A stretch of DNA of 64,000 nt from Zygaena filipendulae (taxonomy: Eukaryota; Arthropoda; Insecta; Lepidoptera; Zygaenidae). Below, piece after piece: positions 1 through 11,344 of this stretch (its first letter is position 1; each line of letters begins with the position of its first letter). Under the pieces are notes generated by a model. That model saw only the letters and a program-made list of their open reading frames with translations. It was not told the origin of the DNA and did no database searches. The DNA is taken from the NCBI GenBank assembly GCA_907165275.2, contig OU015651.1, forward strand, positions 7,276,501 through 7,340,500. The letters are read 5' to 3'. The translations under genes were made by a program, and so were the position numbers.

Positions 1-1353
1 CTTTACGCTTTACGTCCAAACCTGTAAAAAGGATATTAAAATAGTTATTTATGCAACTGTCGCATAATAAGAGGCACGAGGCGAAGCCGAATGCGATAAT
101 AGTATCACATAAGTGAATCTTAAACTCAATGTATCGCCGTTATTTTCTGATTATGTAAAAAAGGATAAATAAGTGTCCAAACAAAACAAACAATTTTTAC
201 AATTTTCCAAAAATTGAATTCTGCCACTAGACCAACCTGTATATTAGTAGGTATTGCCTGTTTTCACTTATTGTCGTCCCCACCTTGTATAGTAAAAGGT
301 ATATTAAAGAGAGATTACTCACCCAAATATAACCAGCCAATTTTCACATTATCGGCAATATGTGTTTCACTAAACATTGGCATGGATGTAGGGTTATGGT
401 GTCCAGGTCTAATATAAAATAAAGCAGAATCCACAACATAATCTCTCCAGTCCTTGTGGTACCAGTAAGTTTTGCGAGACTCTTCAGCAGGTTCTGTTAA
501 AAAGTTTTCCTGATCTCTGAGGCAAAAAAAAAATTTACTTAGATAGTGTGAAAAATGCTGCGTCTTATAGAAAAGATGAGGGTTAATATAATTCAGAATC
601 ATAGTATAAAGCAATGGTGGGCAAAGGGCCAGAAAGTTTATGAAACTTCAGAAGATATTGTTTTGAAATCTATCAGACTTAACTACATAGTCTAGCTGAC
701 TCCTTTACCTAAGCATGACTGTGAAAATTTAATTACTATACATTTCGAAGGATTGCCACGGGCGGGATTCAATCCTTTTGCAGCCGTACTTTGTCCACCA
801 CTTGTATAAAGTAGAAAATTATAATCTGTACAGATAAAGAAACTCTAAGTAAGATAAATAATCTAAACTGATGTACATAAATTACATTATTTTGAGATTC
901 CTTTGGGAACTCTTCTTTTGTAATAAATAAAAAAATTAGTTTTACGTTGTCTCCTCAATCCACTGATACATTTGCACCCGTTTCCTTAGCTTAACTGCCT
1001 GCACTTGTATATTGTAGTCAGGCTCAGATATAGGTTCTAGAATACGTAGTGGGCCCACTATGTGAACCACCCTGCCTTCATAACGTGCAGCCTCCTCATT
1101 TGTATGTACATCAATGGTCTCTGCAGCTGACACCAATTCCTCCAACATGAGATTACTTCGAATTGTTTGACCCTAAAACAGAAATAAAACTTAAGCATAG
1201 GTTTGTTGTTACTTTATTGAATTTTAATAAAACTATCATTAAACATACCTCAGTCCATATTAAGAAGTAACTAACACCTGCAAACAAAATAAGGCTTAGC
1301 ATAGTTGTCAACCATGTTTGTTTGAACTGACTTCTAACTGCTATCCAGTCCAT
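1..1353 (-). CDS. TMEM43: TMEM43 (LUMA) homologue, partial at the window's left edge
   Basis: TMEM43 is a multi-pass protein of the inner nuclear membrane and ER that binds lamins and emerin. Four coding pieces join in frame: 1353-1249 (first membrane segment, ending in the residues WTE), 1172-946 (the conserved EGRVVHIVG...[13 protein letters not shown] block), 516-323 ([10 protein letters not shown]...GHHNP block) and 21-1, where an acceptor after a TTTTTACAG tract opens the next exon (GLDVKRK). Donors and acceptors are canonical GT-AG and phases match (0, 2, 1). The spacing follows vertebrate TMEM43: EGR.VHI, then LRxxVxMYQW, then W(R)xxxx(S), then GHKNPS-like. The rest, including the C-terminal membrane segments, lies beyond position 1. 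The first ATG shown directly follows a TTTGCAG acceptor, so either a 5'UTR intron ends there or an upstream coding exon, not located, holds the N-terminus. Confidence 0.88.
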
Positions 1354-1884
1354 CTGCAAACATGAAAATATAAATTAAGATTAAATAAACAAAGTATTCC
1401 CATCAAATTCTACACTGTTTATTTAATATGACTAAACAACTGTATGTTACTTGCATTGTGTACAATAGTCATTAGCAATAGAAATTACATTTCATTCCAG
1501 TAGATCCTGGTCAAGTTACTCTTTGTATCCTGTTTTTACTAAAGAATAGCAATTGAGAATTGGGTGCTGTCTACTTATAGTAGATACCTACTTGAAAAAT
1601 CTCTATCGAGTATCGGGATTCGGGGATTAGTTGGGGACATGGACCAATTAAACAATCTGGGGATTAGGATGGGTAGGTAACGACTCGAAAACCGTGCGAT
1701 CGCCGCCGATCGGGGTTATGTCAATGGTGAAGTATGATTACTTTTCTGTATTATTTCAATTATTGTATGTTATCTTTATTAACTCACATTTCTTTGCTTG
1801 AACGGGGTTTATCGTTCAAAATTCAAATCAAAATAATATTTTAATTAAATTTTATTCATTTACTTTATTATTTGTTTTTTTTTT
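1354..1884. other. Intergenic stretch upstream of TMEM43
   Basis: About 530 bases between the TMEM43 coding start and the first repeat. It probably contains the TMEM43 promoter and 5'UTR, perhaps also a short N-terminal exon, but I cannot place either. Apart from a small GC-richer patch near 1685-1715 it is AT-rich with no coding signal. Confidence 0.4.
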
Positions 1885-1966
1885 ATCTACACCAACGGGG
1901 AAGGCAAAAGGAGCTAAGTTCATACAGCCAATTCAGTTGTATTTTTCTTCTTCTGGAGGCTTACTA
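1885..1966 (-). repeat. Fragment of the repeat family found at 42955-43275 and 62690-63812
   Basis: Reverse complement of the 3' part of that family (GGCTGTATGGACTTAGCTTCC and preceding CTTCAGAAGAA). It is cut off by the inverted-repeat element that starts at 1974, so this copy was already present when that element arrived or was deleted beside it. Confidence 0.6.
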
Positions 1967-1973
1967 TGAGCAT

Positions 1974-3578
1974 TAGGGTACTTGCATGAAATTTATAATA
2001 AGAAATTGTGTCAATATTTTAAAAATAGAGCCTTAGAAAAGCGTTATCGTGAAAGATGTACTAAGAAAATTTCAATAGTTTCCAAAATATTCAACTTTTA
2101 ATTGTGTGAAACGGAACGTTGCAACGAAACACCAATCACAGCCAAGCTTGACACATGACGTCACTTTTATTTTTTTAGGAAACATTTACCTCTTTCAGAG
2201 AAGGCAAAAGAAACTAAGTGCATTTTCCATTTTTTGAAGTTTTTTACTTTAAAATGCATTTCGATTCTTTACTGGAACTTTTGGAAGTAACTCGACACAG
2301 TTCAACCTTAATTTCGCTTTTGGATATTGAAGTTATCTGTCTATCAGTGTCACATGACCCTGTCAATGCGACAGTGACATTACTATCACAGATTAATAAG
2401 GCGTAATCTTAGAAGCAGTAAATTATGTAAAATCGGACGGTCTCAATAAAACTATCATCTTTTCGGATTCCTTGAGTTGCTTACAAGACATTGTAAAACT
2501 CCCGTTCCATTCAAAGGACAACTTTTCCCTCACTTTAAAAATTAAGGAGGCTCTCCATAGTTGCCACAAGGCGGGTATTGAGGTAGCACTTGCATGGATC
2601 CCTGGTCATTGCGGAATTAAAGGTAATGAGAAAGCCGATTTATGTGCTAAAGAAGCTGTCTCACGTGGCTGTACCACTTGGGATAAATGCCCTGCCCGAG
2701 ATTTACGTTCATTAGCTAAACCAGATCTGGAAGGAAGGTGGAATGAACTTTGGCAGAAGTCCAGACGTATTAAGGGAAAACACTTCGGGGAAATCCAACC
2801 AACCCTCCCTGCTAAACCATGGTTCTTTAAAAATCGCAAGTTTCCTAAAAGCATCACTTCCACTATCATCCGTCTGCGACTGGGTCACGTTTGCTCCCCT
2901 GTATTTCTGGCTAAGTTGAGGATTAGGGATCATTCTCGGTGCGAGTGTGGTCTGGACGAAGGATCACTTGAACACATATTTTTTAGCTGTCCAAAATTGT
3001 CTACCCCTCTTTATGACTCCCTCCCTTCTGACTTCCCCCGCCCAATCAACATAAATTTCTCTCCTCTGTTTTACCTCTAGTTAAATTTATTTCAGCTAAC
3101 AAACTAAAACTCTGAACTCACATTTAATCTATGTATATACTGCTATCCTCTCTCACTCTATGTATTATATAATCTCTCACTTTATGTATTATATAATTTA
3201 ATCTTCAAATGTAAATGTCTACTAATATACTAATTAATAGCTTATTGTGTCGTCTCACGCTACTTACAGAATTTCAAGTGGAATTAAAACGTCCATTTAC
3301 CTCCGGAACCACTGGCCAAGCAACCTTATATACCGTGTCTCTTCAAACTTGACATTGGCAGAATCACTGTCAAAACGGTGGAGCCATAAAACCACAAATT
3401 GGAATTGGAATTGGAACTAGTGACGTCATTCCGCGTTTCGGCGGTAAGGTCTAAAGTACGAACTTTGAAACGCTCTATTTAATTAGTTTATGAATATTTT
3501 TTTTTCTTTTTCTTGCTTTGTTTAAGTAGGCCATATATCTTTAAAATAGACTAAAAAAAAATTCATTGAAGTACCCTA
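1974..3578. mobile_element. Inverted-repeat element (family A), copy 1, split by a LINE insertion
   Basis: Ends are the inverted pair TAGGGTACTTGCATGAA (1974) and TTCATTGAAGTACCCTA (to 3578), so TA is a plausible target duplication, as in Tc1/mariner-like elements. A second copy at 22612-23247 is collinear and shows the uninterrupted order. Relative to it, this copy carries about 1 kb of unrelated LINE sequence (about 2403-3418). Short open frames inside both copies are poorly conserved and are not considered genes. Non-autonomous: no transposase seen. Confidence 0.75.
2403..3418 (+). pseudogene. 5'-truncated non-LTR retrotransposon, RNase H and C-terminal end
   Basis: The open frame from about 2406 to 3080 encodes the C-terminal part of a LINE ORF2. 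It has an RNase H core with an IFSDSLS block, the WIPGHCGIKGNEKAD motif and a downstream Cys/His cluster (CECGLDEGSLEHIFFSCP). Endonuclease and reverse transcriptase parts are missing, so the copy is dead on arrival. The presence of RNase H points to the I/LOA/R1-like group. The 3' end is a short repeat of GGAATT units (about 3398-3418), typical of a LINE tail. It sits inside family A copy 1. No clear target duplication is visible. Confidence 0.82.
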
Positions 3579-3795
3579 TTTAGGGCCCTAAATTGGTTCC
3601 AATTTAGGGTCGGTGAGTGAGAGAGAGAGCGAGTGATCACACTACATCAAAATGTAACCTAGTAGAGCGACTGCTGTAACTAAATCGACTGATTTAGGGT
3701 ACAATTTAGTGTAGTGTGATTACTCGCTCTTTCTCTCTCACTCACTCAGATTTAGAGCACTAAATTGGGAAATTGCAAGGTGTATTAGGAGGAGA
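3579..3795. repeat. Palindromic element (family B), partial copy
   Basis: Two arms carrying (GA)n / (CT)n tracts face each other: GTGAGAGAGAGAGCGAGTGATCACACTACA-like on the left and its inverse on the right, with TTTAGGGTACAATTTAGTGTAGTGTG between. The same arms occur in the complete copy at 62309-62600. The left end here is shortened where it abuts family A. Confidence 0.7.
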
Positions 3796-4332
3796 GTATT
3801 AACAGTATGTTCTCTTATTCGTCTGTGGAGTATTATTTTCTTTGATTAGGAGTTAGACATAAATGTCTAGTTAATCTGAGATTAGGAGTTAATTTGTGGT
3901 ATTAGGCGGATTAGGTTTATATAAAATACTGATCCATAAGTGCTGTTTGTCGGTTGTCCTAAGAAGTAAAACATAAAATTAAAAGAAATGAATGGCATTC
4001 GGGAAACTTTCTCACACCTGAAAAGTGTACATAATATGACGTGTTGGTATAGTTTTAATGGAACACGAAAGTGTCACCAAAATATACCTTTCTTGGAATT
4101 TCACAAGAGAATTACTGGTAAATTCAGATTACTTTAAGTAATGCCCCAAAACAGTTGAGTTAATTGCGTTTTTCATACTAAAAATCATACATTAAAATTT
4201 TCTCTGGTTCCAACTTCCATACCGTCTTGTCGTTATCAGTTTTTTAACTCACTTTTAATATGATTTTTAAATCACAATACTCTATGGAAGTAAATAATGC
4301 GTGAGTAACGTTTTGTTTCTTGTATTAAACAG
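3796..4332. other. Stretch upstream of the first recognised mTERF exon
   Basis: It should hold the promoter and the missing first exon(s) of the mTERF-type gene. I cannot identify either. The first 150 bases share short words (GTCTAGTTAATC, AGTTAATCTGAGAT) with 43400-43470 and look like an old repeat remnant. Confidence 0.4.
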
Positions 4333-7300
4333 GTCAGTCAATTTCAAGTGATTCATTACTAAAATTAAAAAAGAAACATCCACACATCGACACTTTGAGC
4401 TACGAGAGGCTGGAGTATACACTTCAGATACTAAGCAAGTTTAGCATTACAGCCAGTGAAGCATGCAAGGACCCACATGTGTTCTCCATGAACCCTATAA
4501 CATTAGACAACTATGGTGAGATATTGAAGGAATGTGGCTTTATACAGATCTCACCGATTCACATCATAAGGTAAGCTCAAATTGCTAATTCTTTCTGCTA
4601 TACTCGAAACTAAATCTAAACTTCCCAGCGTTCGGTCAAAAATGTGATCAAAATTTTATTTATCTAAAGATATAATTTTATTGGAATTTATTAATTTCAG
4701 ATATCACACATATGTACGGTTGAAAACAATAGCACAATTAAAAAAGCAGGGTCTAATAAGTGAAAATTTTTGCTTAGAATCTAATTTACTGGATTATTTC
4801 AAAGAATGGACTAATAATAAAAAAAGTTTAGATGAGTTTCCTGAATCAAAAACTTCTATATGTAAGTAGAGATGGTTATCAGCTATGATCTTAGTTACTA
4901 AAATTATAATTCTCAAACCTTATAATTTTATTCTAGTAAGTGTTCGCATGAGTGTGTTAGAAAGATATCTGAAATGGAGGCTAAATGTGACCCCTGATAA
5001 CTTTAAGAAGTACTGCCGAAACTATTTACCACTGAAGCATAAACCAATGTTAGATATAAAAAAATCATTGGACATAGCACAGAATGAAATAAAGTTTGAC
5101 AATGACACAATACGAAGAAATGGGTTCATAATATCGTCTGATCCTCTAAATACAACACTTATTATTGATAATGTACCAACATTGGCTGGTCTCGACATAA
5201 GAGATGCTGTAAAATTAGAACCAGCAATATTAAAAACCAACTACAATTCATTAATAACAATAAAGAATATTTTAGAGGTAAGGTACTGTGTCTTCTCTTG
5301 ATTATAAATTATCTAACTGAGGGATTGTTTGCTATAGGATAGATTCCACAAGTAACAATCTCACCCACAAAACAGGGAATGGGTATCATCTCAGTTTATT
5401 ATGTTTTAATCAGATGAAAACAGGTAGATGTTGCTGGCTGATTATCTTATACAAAGCCATCGTTCACACACAAACATTAACATAATGAAATTTATAAGAA
5501 AACTTAATTCGGTAACATGTTTCCCTCTTTACTTTTTCAAAGTGCATGAAAGCAAGTAAAGTTTTGAGAAGTATGAGCACTTGCACTTGCCGTGCCATGG
5601 CGCGCCTAACCTGCTTACATTGCATTGCTTGTTTTCATTCATCTATATTGTATAGCAAAAAAAAACTTTTCTCAAAATGTCTCTATGGGTTTTCATGCCC
5701 TCTACCTACCCTCCAGAAAAAATCACCTGTCAATAGCTTCATCCAGGGTCCATCATCAGAATCTTCATCAGAATCCAGGGTCATCAGTCAGGAAACAATA
5801 CTGAAACTTGCCCTGATTTCATGCTCAGTAATTTTGTATGTTATTAGGATTACCAGATATCAAATGAGATGCAAAGAAAATGTTTAAGAGTGTACTGTAT
5901 GAATCCACAAACTGTAAGAGAACGTTTGAAGGAACTTGAAGATATAAAGGAGTTCAAAATACTATCCACGAATCCCAGAGTAAGTTACGATATCTATAAC
6001 TAGTTTGTATTTGAATTTTCAATTTTATAGCAATTTTTGCAGTGTTTTTTTTGAACAAACACTGCAAAAATTGCTATAGAATAGAAGTTTATTTAGTACC
6101 AAAATTAAACACAAATAATTTTAAAATAGACAAGGTACCAAAATGGCCCCCATTCTGCATATGTAGGTAGGTAGTTTGGTGACTAAAAATAGTGGAAAAA
6201 ACTCAAGAAAACCACTAGATTAGTATTATTTGAAAACTTTTACTGGGTTGCATAAATTATAATAATCATTACCCACTTGGAGTTGTAACATTATAGTTGA
6301 CAAAAAATTCGCTGGATAGAAAAAAACCTTGAATATTTGTATGTTTTAACTTTTAATTTTTATTATACTTTTTCGGTTACTCATACTCATCGGTTACATC
6401 AATATGAAATATCTTGTTTGTTAATTAATATTACTTAAATGAATAATGCAGAGAAGACACCTAGAATGCAAAAATCAAACTTCGCGCGCATTGTCGTCTT
6501 TCAGTCTACTGCGTTACAATTAATGTTTCAACACGCATCGCCTTCACATAATAATATGTAGCTCTTATTAATAGACTTGCGGCTAACTTAAACTTCATTC
6601 CGACAGGTTCTATATATGGTAGTTCACCATAAAAAGATGATGGCGCGTCTTAACAAAATCAAAGAGACGAAAAAGAAAAGTTTCTGCTTGAATAATTTAG
6701 TGGCATCCAGTAAAGTATTTAATCGGTAAGAATGGGTACCTGCCTAATCAAACAGACAAGATTTCACTCTTGCATAGTTCACATCCGATACACCTTTACA
6801 ACACCGACAATTACATATGTCCGGCTTTTAAGGCAAAATGTAGCGCCAAGTCGTTTTGGCCTGGCAACCCTGTGAGGATGCAAACCACAAATCGGCGATA
6901 AAATATTGCTTACTAACTGTCCCCCGCGATTTAATCCGCGGTAATTTCGGAGTTCCCGCGGGAATTCCGGGAAAAAAGTACATACTCTAAGTGTGTCCAT
7001 CTTTGTACCTACCCCTGACAGTAATTTACGGTGATTAGGTGTTCCCCGCATTAATTCCGGAGTTCCCGTGAGAATTCCGGGATAAAAACTATTTTATCTT
7101 TGAAGTTCGACTAAGTATATTATAAATGGATACAAAATTTTATCAAAATCCGTTTAGTAGTTAAGGAGTCCATCGCGGACAAACAACGTGACACGTGATT
7201 TATAAGATTTAAGACTAGCTGTCCCCCGCGATTTCATCCGCGGTAATTTCGGAGTTCCCGCGGGAATTCCGGGAAAAAGTACTCTACGTCCTTCTTTCCC

Positions 7301-8456
7301 CTTAGTTCTGGAGTTCCCGCGGGAATTCCGGGATATAAATTATCCTATCTTTTAAGTTAGACCATTTTATGAATGGTTACATTTTATCAAAATCTGTTCA
7401 GTAGTTTCGGAGTCCATCGCGGACAAACAACGTGACACGTGATTTAAATACATTAGACTAACTGTCCCCCGCGATTTCATCCGCGATAATTTCGGAGTTC
7501 CCGCGGTAATTCCGGGAAAAAAGTGCTGTAGTTTACGGTGATAAGCAGTTTCCCGCATTAATTCCGGAGTTCCCGCGGGAATTCCGGGATAAAAACTATC
7601 CTATCTTTTAAGTTGGACCATACTATAAATGGTTACAAAATTTTATCAAAATCCGTTCAGTAGTTTCGGAGTCCATCGCGGACAAACAACGTGACACGTG
7701 ATTTATATATATTAGAATATTAAGAGATTAAGATAAGATAAGATATTAAGATATGCCTACAGAGGCCACAGAATACGCACCTCATAATAAACTCAATGTT
7801 TGTTCCAGTTACATCAACAGTTTTGGTGATAAAAGTTGTAGTCGTGACATAGTGACATTGATCAATTCTAGTCTCAAAATTACCAAAACATCTCGAAACG
7901 ATGCGAGTCCTACCCAACCAGAACTGAAGAAAACCTTGTATAAACAGTTGAAAAGGCACAAGTATTGGCTGCATACTGCTTTGAGTATAGTAAATGACAA
8001 TTTACACTTTCTGCAAAACAAATTTGATGACCAAGTTCTATTTAATAACTGTCAGCTGCTTTTGTACCCTGTGTAAGCAATATTTTATTTATCTTCTACA
8101 ATATTATGATTTAACAATACCTTCTTGATAAATCTAACCTTTGTGTTTGGTTTGAACATACACACAACCTACTCTTTTCTTTGTTTCTAAAGTTAAGCAT
8201 TTTTTTGTATTACAGCCAAGAAGTGGAAAACTACATAAATTTATTTTTAAGTATGCGAGAAAGCAACACCGAGCTGAAAACATCCGAAGACATCCAGTTG
8301 GATGTTAATTATAATTTTATAAACTATAGACCGCTTACCGACGACCAGCTGTTAAGTTTGGTTCTGTACGAAATCGAGAAAAAGTACTATTTCAGTGGCG
8401 ACGGAATCTGGACGCGGCAAGACGGTGTAAAAATGAAGGCGCAAATAAGCTCTTAG
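4333..8456 (+). CDS. mTERF-family mitochondrial transcription termination factor (mTTF/mTERF5-like), 5' end missing
   Basis: mTERF proteins bind mitochondrial DNA and modulate transcription termination, pausing and ribosome biogenesis. Seven exons join in frame: 4333-4570, 4701-4861, 4937-5277, 5857-5979, 6607-6725, 7809-8072 and 8216-8456 (stop TAG), about 495 codons. All junctions are GT-AG. The protein is built of repeated roughly 30-residue helical motifs of mTERF style, each with a leucine-rich core and proline, for example LLLYPVQEV across the last junction and KRHKYWL.TALS.V..N before it. For the sixth exon the acceptor TGTTTGTTCCAG at 7808 is chosen because earlier AGs lead to stops. 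Introns hold a perfect hairpin (6026-6078) and a Helitron array (6912-7716). The N-terminal mitochondrial presequence was not found. Which mTERF paralogue this is remains uncertain. Confidence 0.72.
6026..6078. repeat. Perfect 22-bp hairpin in an mTERF-gene intron
   Basis: Left arm 6026-6047 (TATAGCAATTTTTGCAGTGTTT, split here as 20+2 bases) and right arm 6057-6078 are exact reverse complements around a 9-base loop. It lies in the intron between exons 5857-5979 and 6607-6725, on the transcribed strand of that gene. Confidence 0.85.
6912..7716 (-). mobile_element. Tandem array of three Lep1-like Helitron units
   Basis: Three head-to-tail units of about 245-300 bp begin near 6912, 7213 and 7457. 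Each starts with ACTA(G/A)CTGTCCCCCGCGATTT, the reverse complement of a Helitron 3' end (GC hairpin then CTAGT). Each continues with GGAGTTCCCGCGGGAATTCC palindromes, and ends in GTCCATCGCGGACAAACAACG. The array lies wholly in an intron of the mTERF-type gene. Confidence 0.75.
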
Positions 8457-8684
8457 CGGATACGCGTCAGAATGACAAGTGCAATTATTATTAGATTTGA
8501 AGTGTAATTACAAAAAGGTACTAGAGATTTTGGCCTATAATTATTTTCCTATCCTAGTCTGTTGGTCGGTTGGTTGGATTTCGTGTAAACTACTTTCTAG
8601 TTTTCAGTTGACGATGTATATCGATCAACACGATGTATATTATTCTTCAGTATAAATTGAAATTGATAACCAAACAAAAAAACA

Positions 8685-8694
8685 AATAAATAAA
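8685..8694 (+). terminator. Polyadenylation signal of the mTERF-type gene
   Basis: Two overlapping AATAAA hexamers (AATAAATAAA) about 230 bases after the stop codon at 8456, followed by a T-rich run; the first good candidate downstream of the last exon. Confidence 0.5.
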
Positions 8695-8869
8695 ACAAAC
8701 ATTTTTGTTTCATATCTTGTTGCAAATTTCACCATATTACTCTTAATATCGTACTACCTATTAATATATTGCTTAAAAATTATCATAAAACTTAAATAAA
8801 ATAATTTTTATTTGTAGGTATGTCTTAGTAAAATACAAATGCAATTTTTTTTCCATTAAATGTTTTTTC

Positions 8870-9240
8870 GATGCATAGACAGGTGGAAATTTAAGACGGG
8901 TCAGTAAGGGCGGCTACCTTAAAGGTTGAAGCCACGCAATTATGGTAGGAGACCATTCTTTATTTTTTGAGTTATTAATATCGGCATTTACAGATTTTGA
9001 AAAAAAAAATGTAGGTACAGTCAGCGAGAAATAAGCGATTTTTCAAAATAATTTTTAATAAGTTAATCAATCAATCCTGTCTCCGACCAGTATCGAAAGG
9101 CTCTGGGGCTCACTGATTGTACATTTTTTTCAAAATCTGTAAATGCCGATAGTAATAACTCAAAAAATAAGGGACTGTCTCTTAAGACCATATTCACGTG
9201 CCCGCTCTCACCTGTTTCAAATTTACACCTGTATTCCGTA
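8870..9240. repeat. Foldback element
   Basis: Arms near 8950-9012 and 9118-9175 are inverse copies: TATTTTTTGAGTTATTAATATCGGC with GCATTTACAGATTTTGAAAA on the left, and the reverse complement on the right with a few differences. Outer segments (AGACAGGTGGAAATTTAA and TTTCAAATTTACACCTG) are also roughly inverse, so the element may be about 370 bp. Confidence 0.65.
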
Positions 9241-9782
9241 TTTCCTTAATAAGAAATCATAAATAATAGAAGCACATTCACGTTTTATATAAAAGCATTA
9301 ACAACTAATATTATAACAATCTAATCGAAACAAATTCATTCATTCAGTTCATGATTGCGTAAAAAATCTAATTCCTAATTTATATTTTTTATACATTTGA
9401 TAAAACTAAAATACTAAAACTTCAAAAAACCAAAAAAATTGTAGTGTGATTTTATTGTTTCGAGTCTACCTACTCTGAACTGTAAATGAAATATCAGGAT
9501 ATTATACCTAATAGATATGATTAAAGTGAAACTTTTATACAGGGTTTTCTGATTGAATTTGATTTTATATATGTGCAAATTTTTTTTTGCACTTCAATAA
9601 GTTGCGGCAATACCTACTCTAAAACTCACAAACACACGGAAACGCGAATTCACATGCGAATGCTCATACATTTTGTAAGCATTCATAAGCAAATCTTTCG
9701 ATTCAGTGTGCGAAAAGACCGAAAAGTAACTGGAGCGATTCGAAAATACGGTCCCTGATCACGGAGTTCGGACCTATATATA
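9241..9782. other. Intergenic, AT-rich
   Basis: No coding, RNA or repeat signal recognised between the mTERF-type gene and the repeat at 9783. Confidence 0.5.
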
Positions 9783-10140
9783 AGGTATGTAATATTTACA
9801 GGGTTGAAAGTATACACCTTTATAAACATGTTCATAAATTAAAAAAGATAAAAAAAAATTAAAACAAAATAAATCATCAACGTCATAAATAAATGAAAAA
9901 AAAAAGAAAACCTGGGAAGGCACTCGCCGCTCAATCGCTCACACACATCGCCACGCGCCGGTATTTTTTGTTTTTTTTGTATCACATTGACGGATTAAGA
10001 TCAATGACCATCAATCGTCGCTCGATCGAGCTGATGCTGATGCATCGCTCGCTGTGTGCGTAGCGCGTGCCTTGTATACGTATTAGTGAGCTACGTGTAT
10101 TGTGTACCTTGTGAATTACATAGTTGTAATGTTTTTTCAA
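9783..10140. repeat. Inverted-repeat element (family C), copy 1
   Basis: Shares ATATTTACAGGGTTGAAAGTATACACC, the A/T-rich tract with AACATGTTCATAAA, the block CCGCTCAATCGCTCACACACAT and GCGTAGCGCGTGCCTTGTAT with copies at 27166-27645 and 59301-59545. In those copies the outer sequence AAAATTAGCTGCAAATATTTACAG is present in inverted orientation at both ends. Here the right end is poorly preserved. Confidence 0.65.
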
Positions 10141-10972
10141 TGAATTTATTTTCCTTATATTCTGAAAAACTACCGAACTTATGATATTATTTTTTTCCCT
10201 AATAGTATCCAGGTAGGTACCTACTACCTAGTTGCCTACCTTACCGACGAATCTATGTCATTTATGTTTGGCACAAATATTCAGGATTTTATATAATTTT
10301 TAATAGTACTTTTACATTACGTACTTACCGCCATTATCCTCACCACGCAATAAAAGTAAATTATTACTTGCGCAATAATTCGGTATTAACTTTAAAATTA
10401 ATTAAAATTACTTATATTAAATAACTATTAACGAAACTTTTGTGATAAATTAGGTACCCATGTAGAGTTGATAGGTATACTTACAAAATTCTGTATTTTC
10501 TAACATAAAGGCACCTGTCGTTATTATATCTATTAAGGCACGTGGAATGCACGAGATGGAAATTTACAACAAAGCTTAAATCGTTTAAAAAATTACTTTG
10601 GTAATAAAGATCGTATAAATTCTTATAAAACTACTTAGACGTAATTATATAATACGATTGTGTAAATGGTATAGCAAAATACTGTACAAAACTATACCTA
10701 CCTGCCTATTAATTAGTATTCATAATTATATTTAAAAATATCTAAGTAGGTAAGTACCTAAGTATATTAGGTAAATTTTAAAATCTCTTATAAACTTACA
10801 AAACATAAAAAGATTTTTATTTAAATAGAACAATATGTAGAGGTTCTTACTTATCCACTATTTAAATAAGTAATATTTGTTTTCTTCGAATAGATAGCTG
10901 TCGAGTATGTAATAGGTAGGTATTTTAAAGTTTGTACCTAATCGGTAAAGTAAAACTTTACAAAACACATCC
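10141..10972. other. Intergenic, AT-rich, 3' of repo
   Basis: Very AT-rich with many TAGGTACC-like words; no gene or recognisable element seen. Confidence 0.5.
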
Positions 10973-11256
10973 TGGGGGCCGATCATGCTAAGTTTTGACG
11001 ACATTACCAAAACAAAACCGTGAAATGTAACGGTCATAATAAATAAATAAATATTTTTAGATCTCTTTAGGAACCTAAAGAAAGCTCGTTCAAGAAAGGT
11101 TAACCAAAATTATCTTCTTAATATGAGTTGAATCTTCATCTTCAAAACAATCAACGTGATATGAAATTACTTAAAAAATATTATTATTTGACGGGTCAGT
11201 GTCAGAGGTTTCGTTTTGTTGATGTCGTTATCGGCCACAGCGCGATCGGCCCCCTG
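10973..11256. repeat. Degenerate foldback element near the 3' end of repo
   Basis: GGGGGCCGATC at 10975 faces its inverse GATCGGCCCCC at about 11247, and inner segments (ACGACATTACCAAAACAAAACC against GGTTTCGTTTTGTTGATGTCG) are also inverse, giving imperfect arms of about 50 bp around 180 bp. It probably overlaps the repo 3'UTR. Confidence 0.55.
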
Positions 11257-11286
11257 AAAACTGCCGTAAAGATCGCCGTATTTGTA

Positions 11287-11344
11287 AAATACTCCTTTTC
11301 GAAATTATTCTGAACGCCTAGGATATTTTCGAAAAGGAGTATTT
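11287..11344. repeat. Perfect 18-bp hairpin abutting the repo stop codon
   Basis: AAATACTCCTTTTCGAAA (11287-11304) and its exact reverse complement (11327-11344) enclose a 22-base loop. On the minus strand, the sense strand of repo, the stem begins at the last base of the TGA stop codon (11346-11344), so it would be the first structure in the 3'UTR. Confidence 0.9.

Noticed and set aside
735..800. tRNA-like segment on the minus strand (GGATTGAATCC as a B box)
   Set aside because: No convincing A box, acceptor stem or terminator; at most a decayed SINE head.
2218..2406. Open frame inside family A copy 1, similar to one at 22856-23056 in copy 2
   Set aside because: Both lie in the same repeat, differ in length and start, and resemble no protein family.
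5546..5887. 113-codon plus-strand frame in the mTERF gene
   Set aside because: It overlaps the exon 5857-5979 in another frame; composition and lack of splice context mark it as chance.
11128..11313. Short plus-strand frame beside repo
   Set aside because: Lies in a foldback element and the repo 3' hairpin; no coding features.
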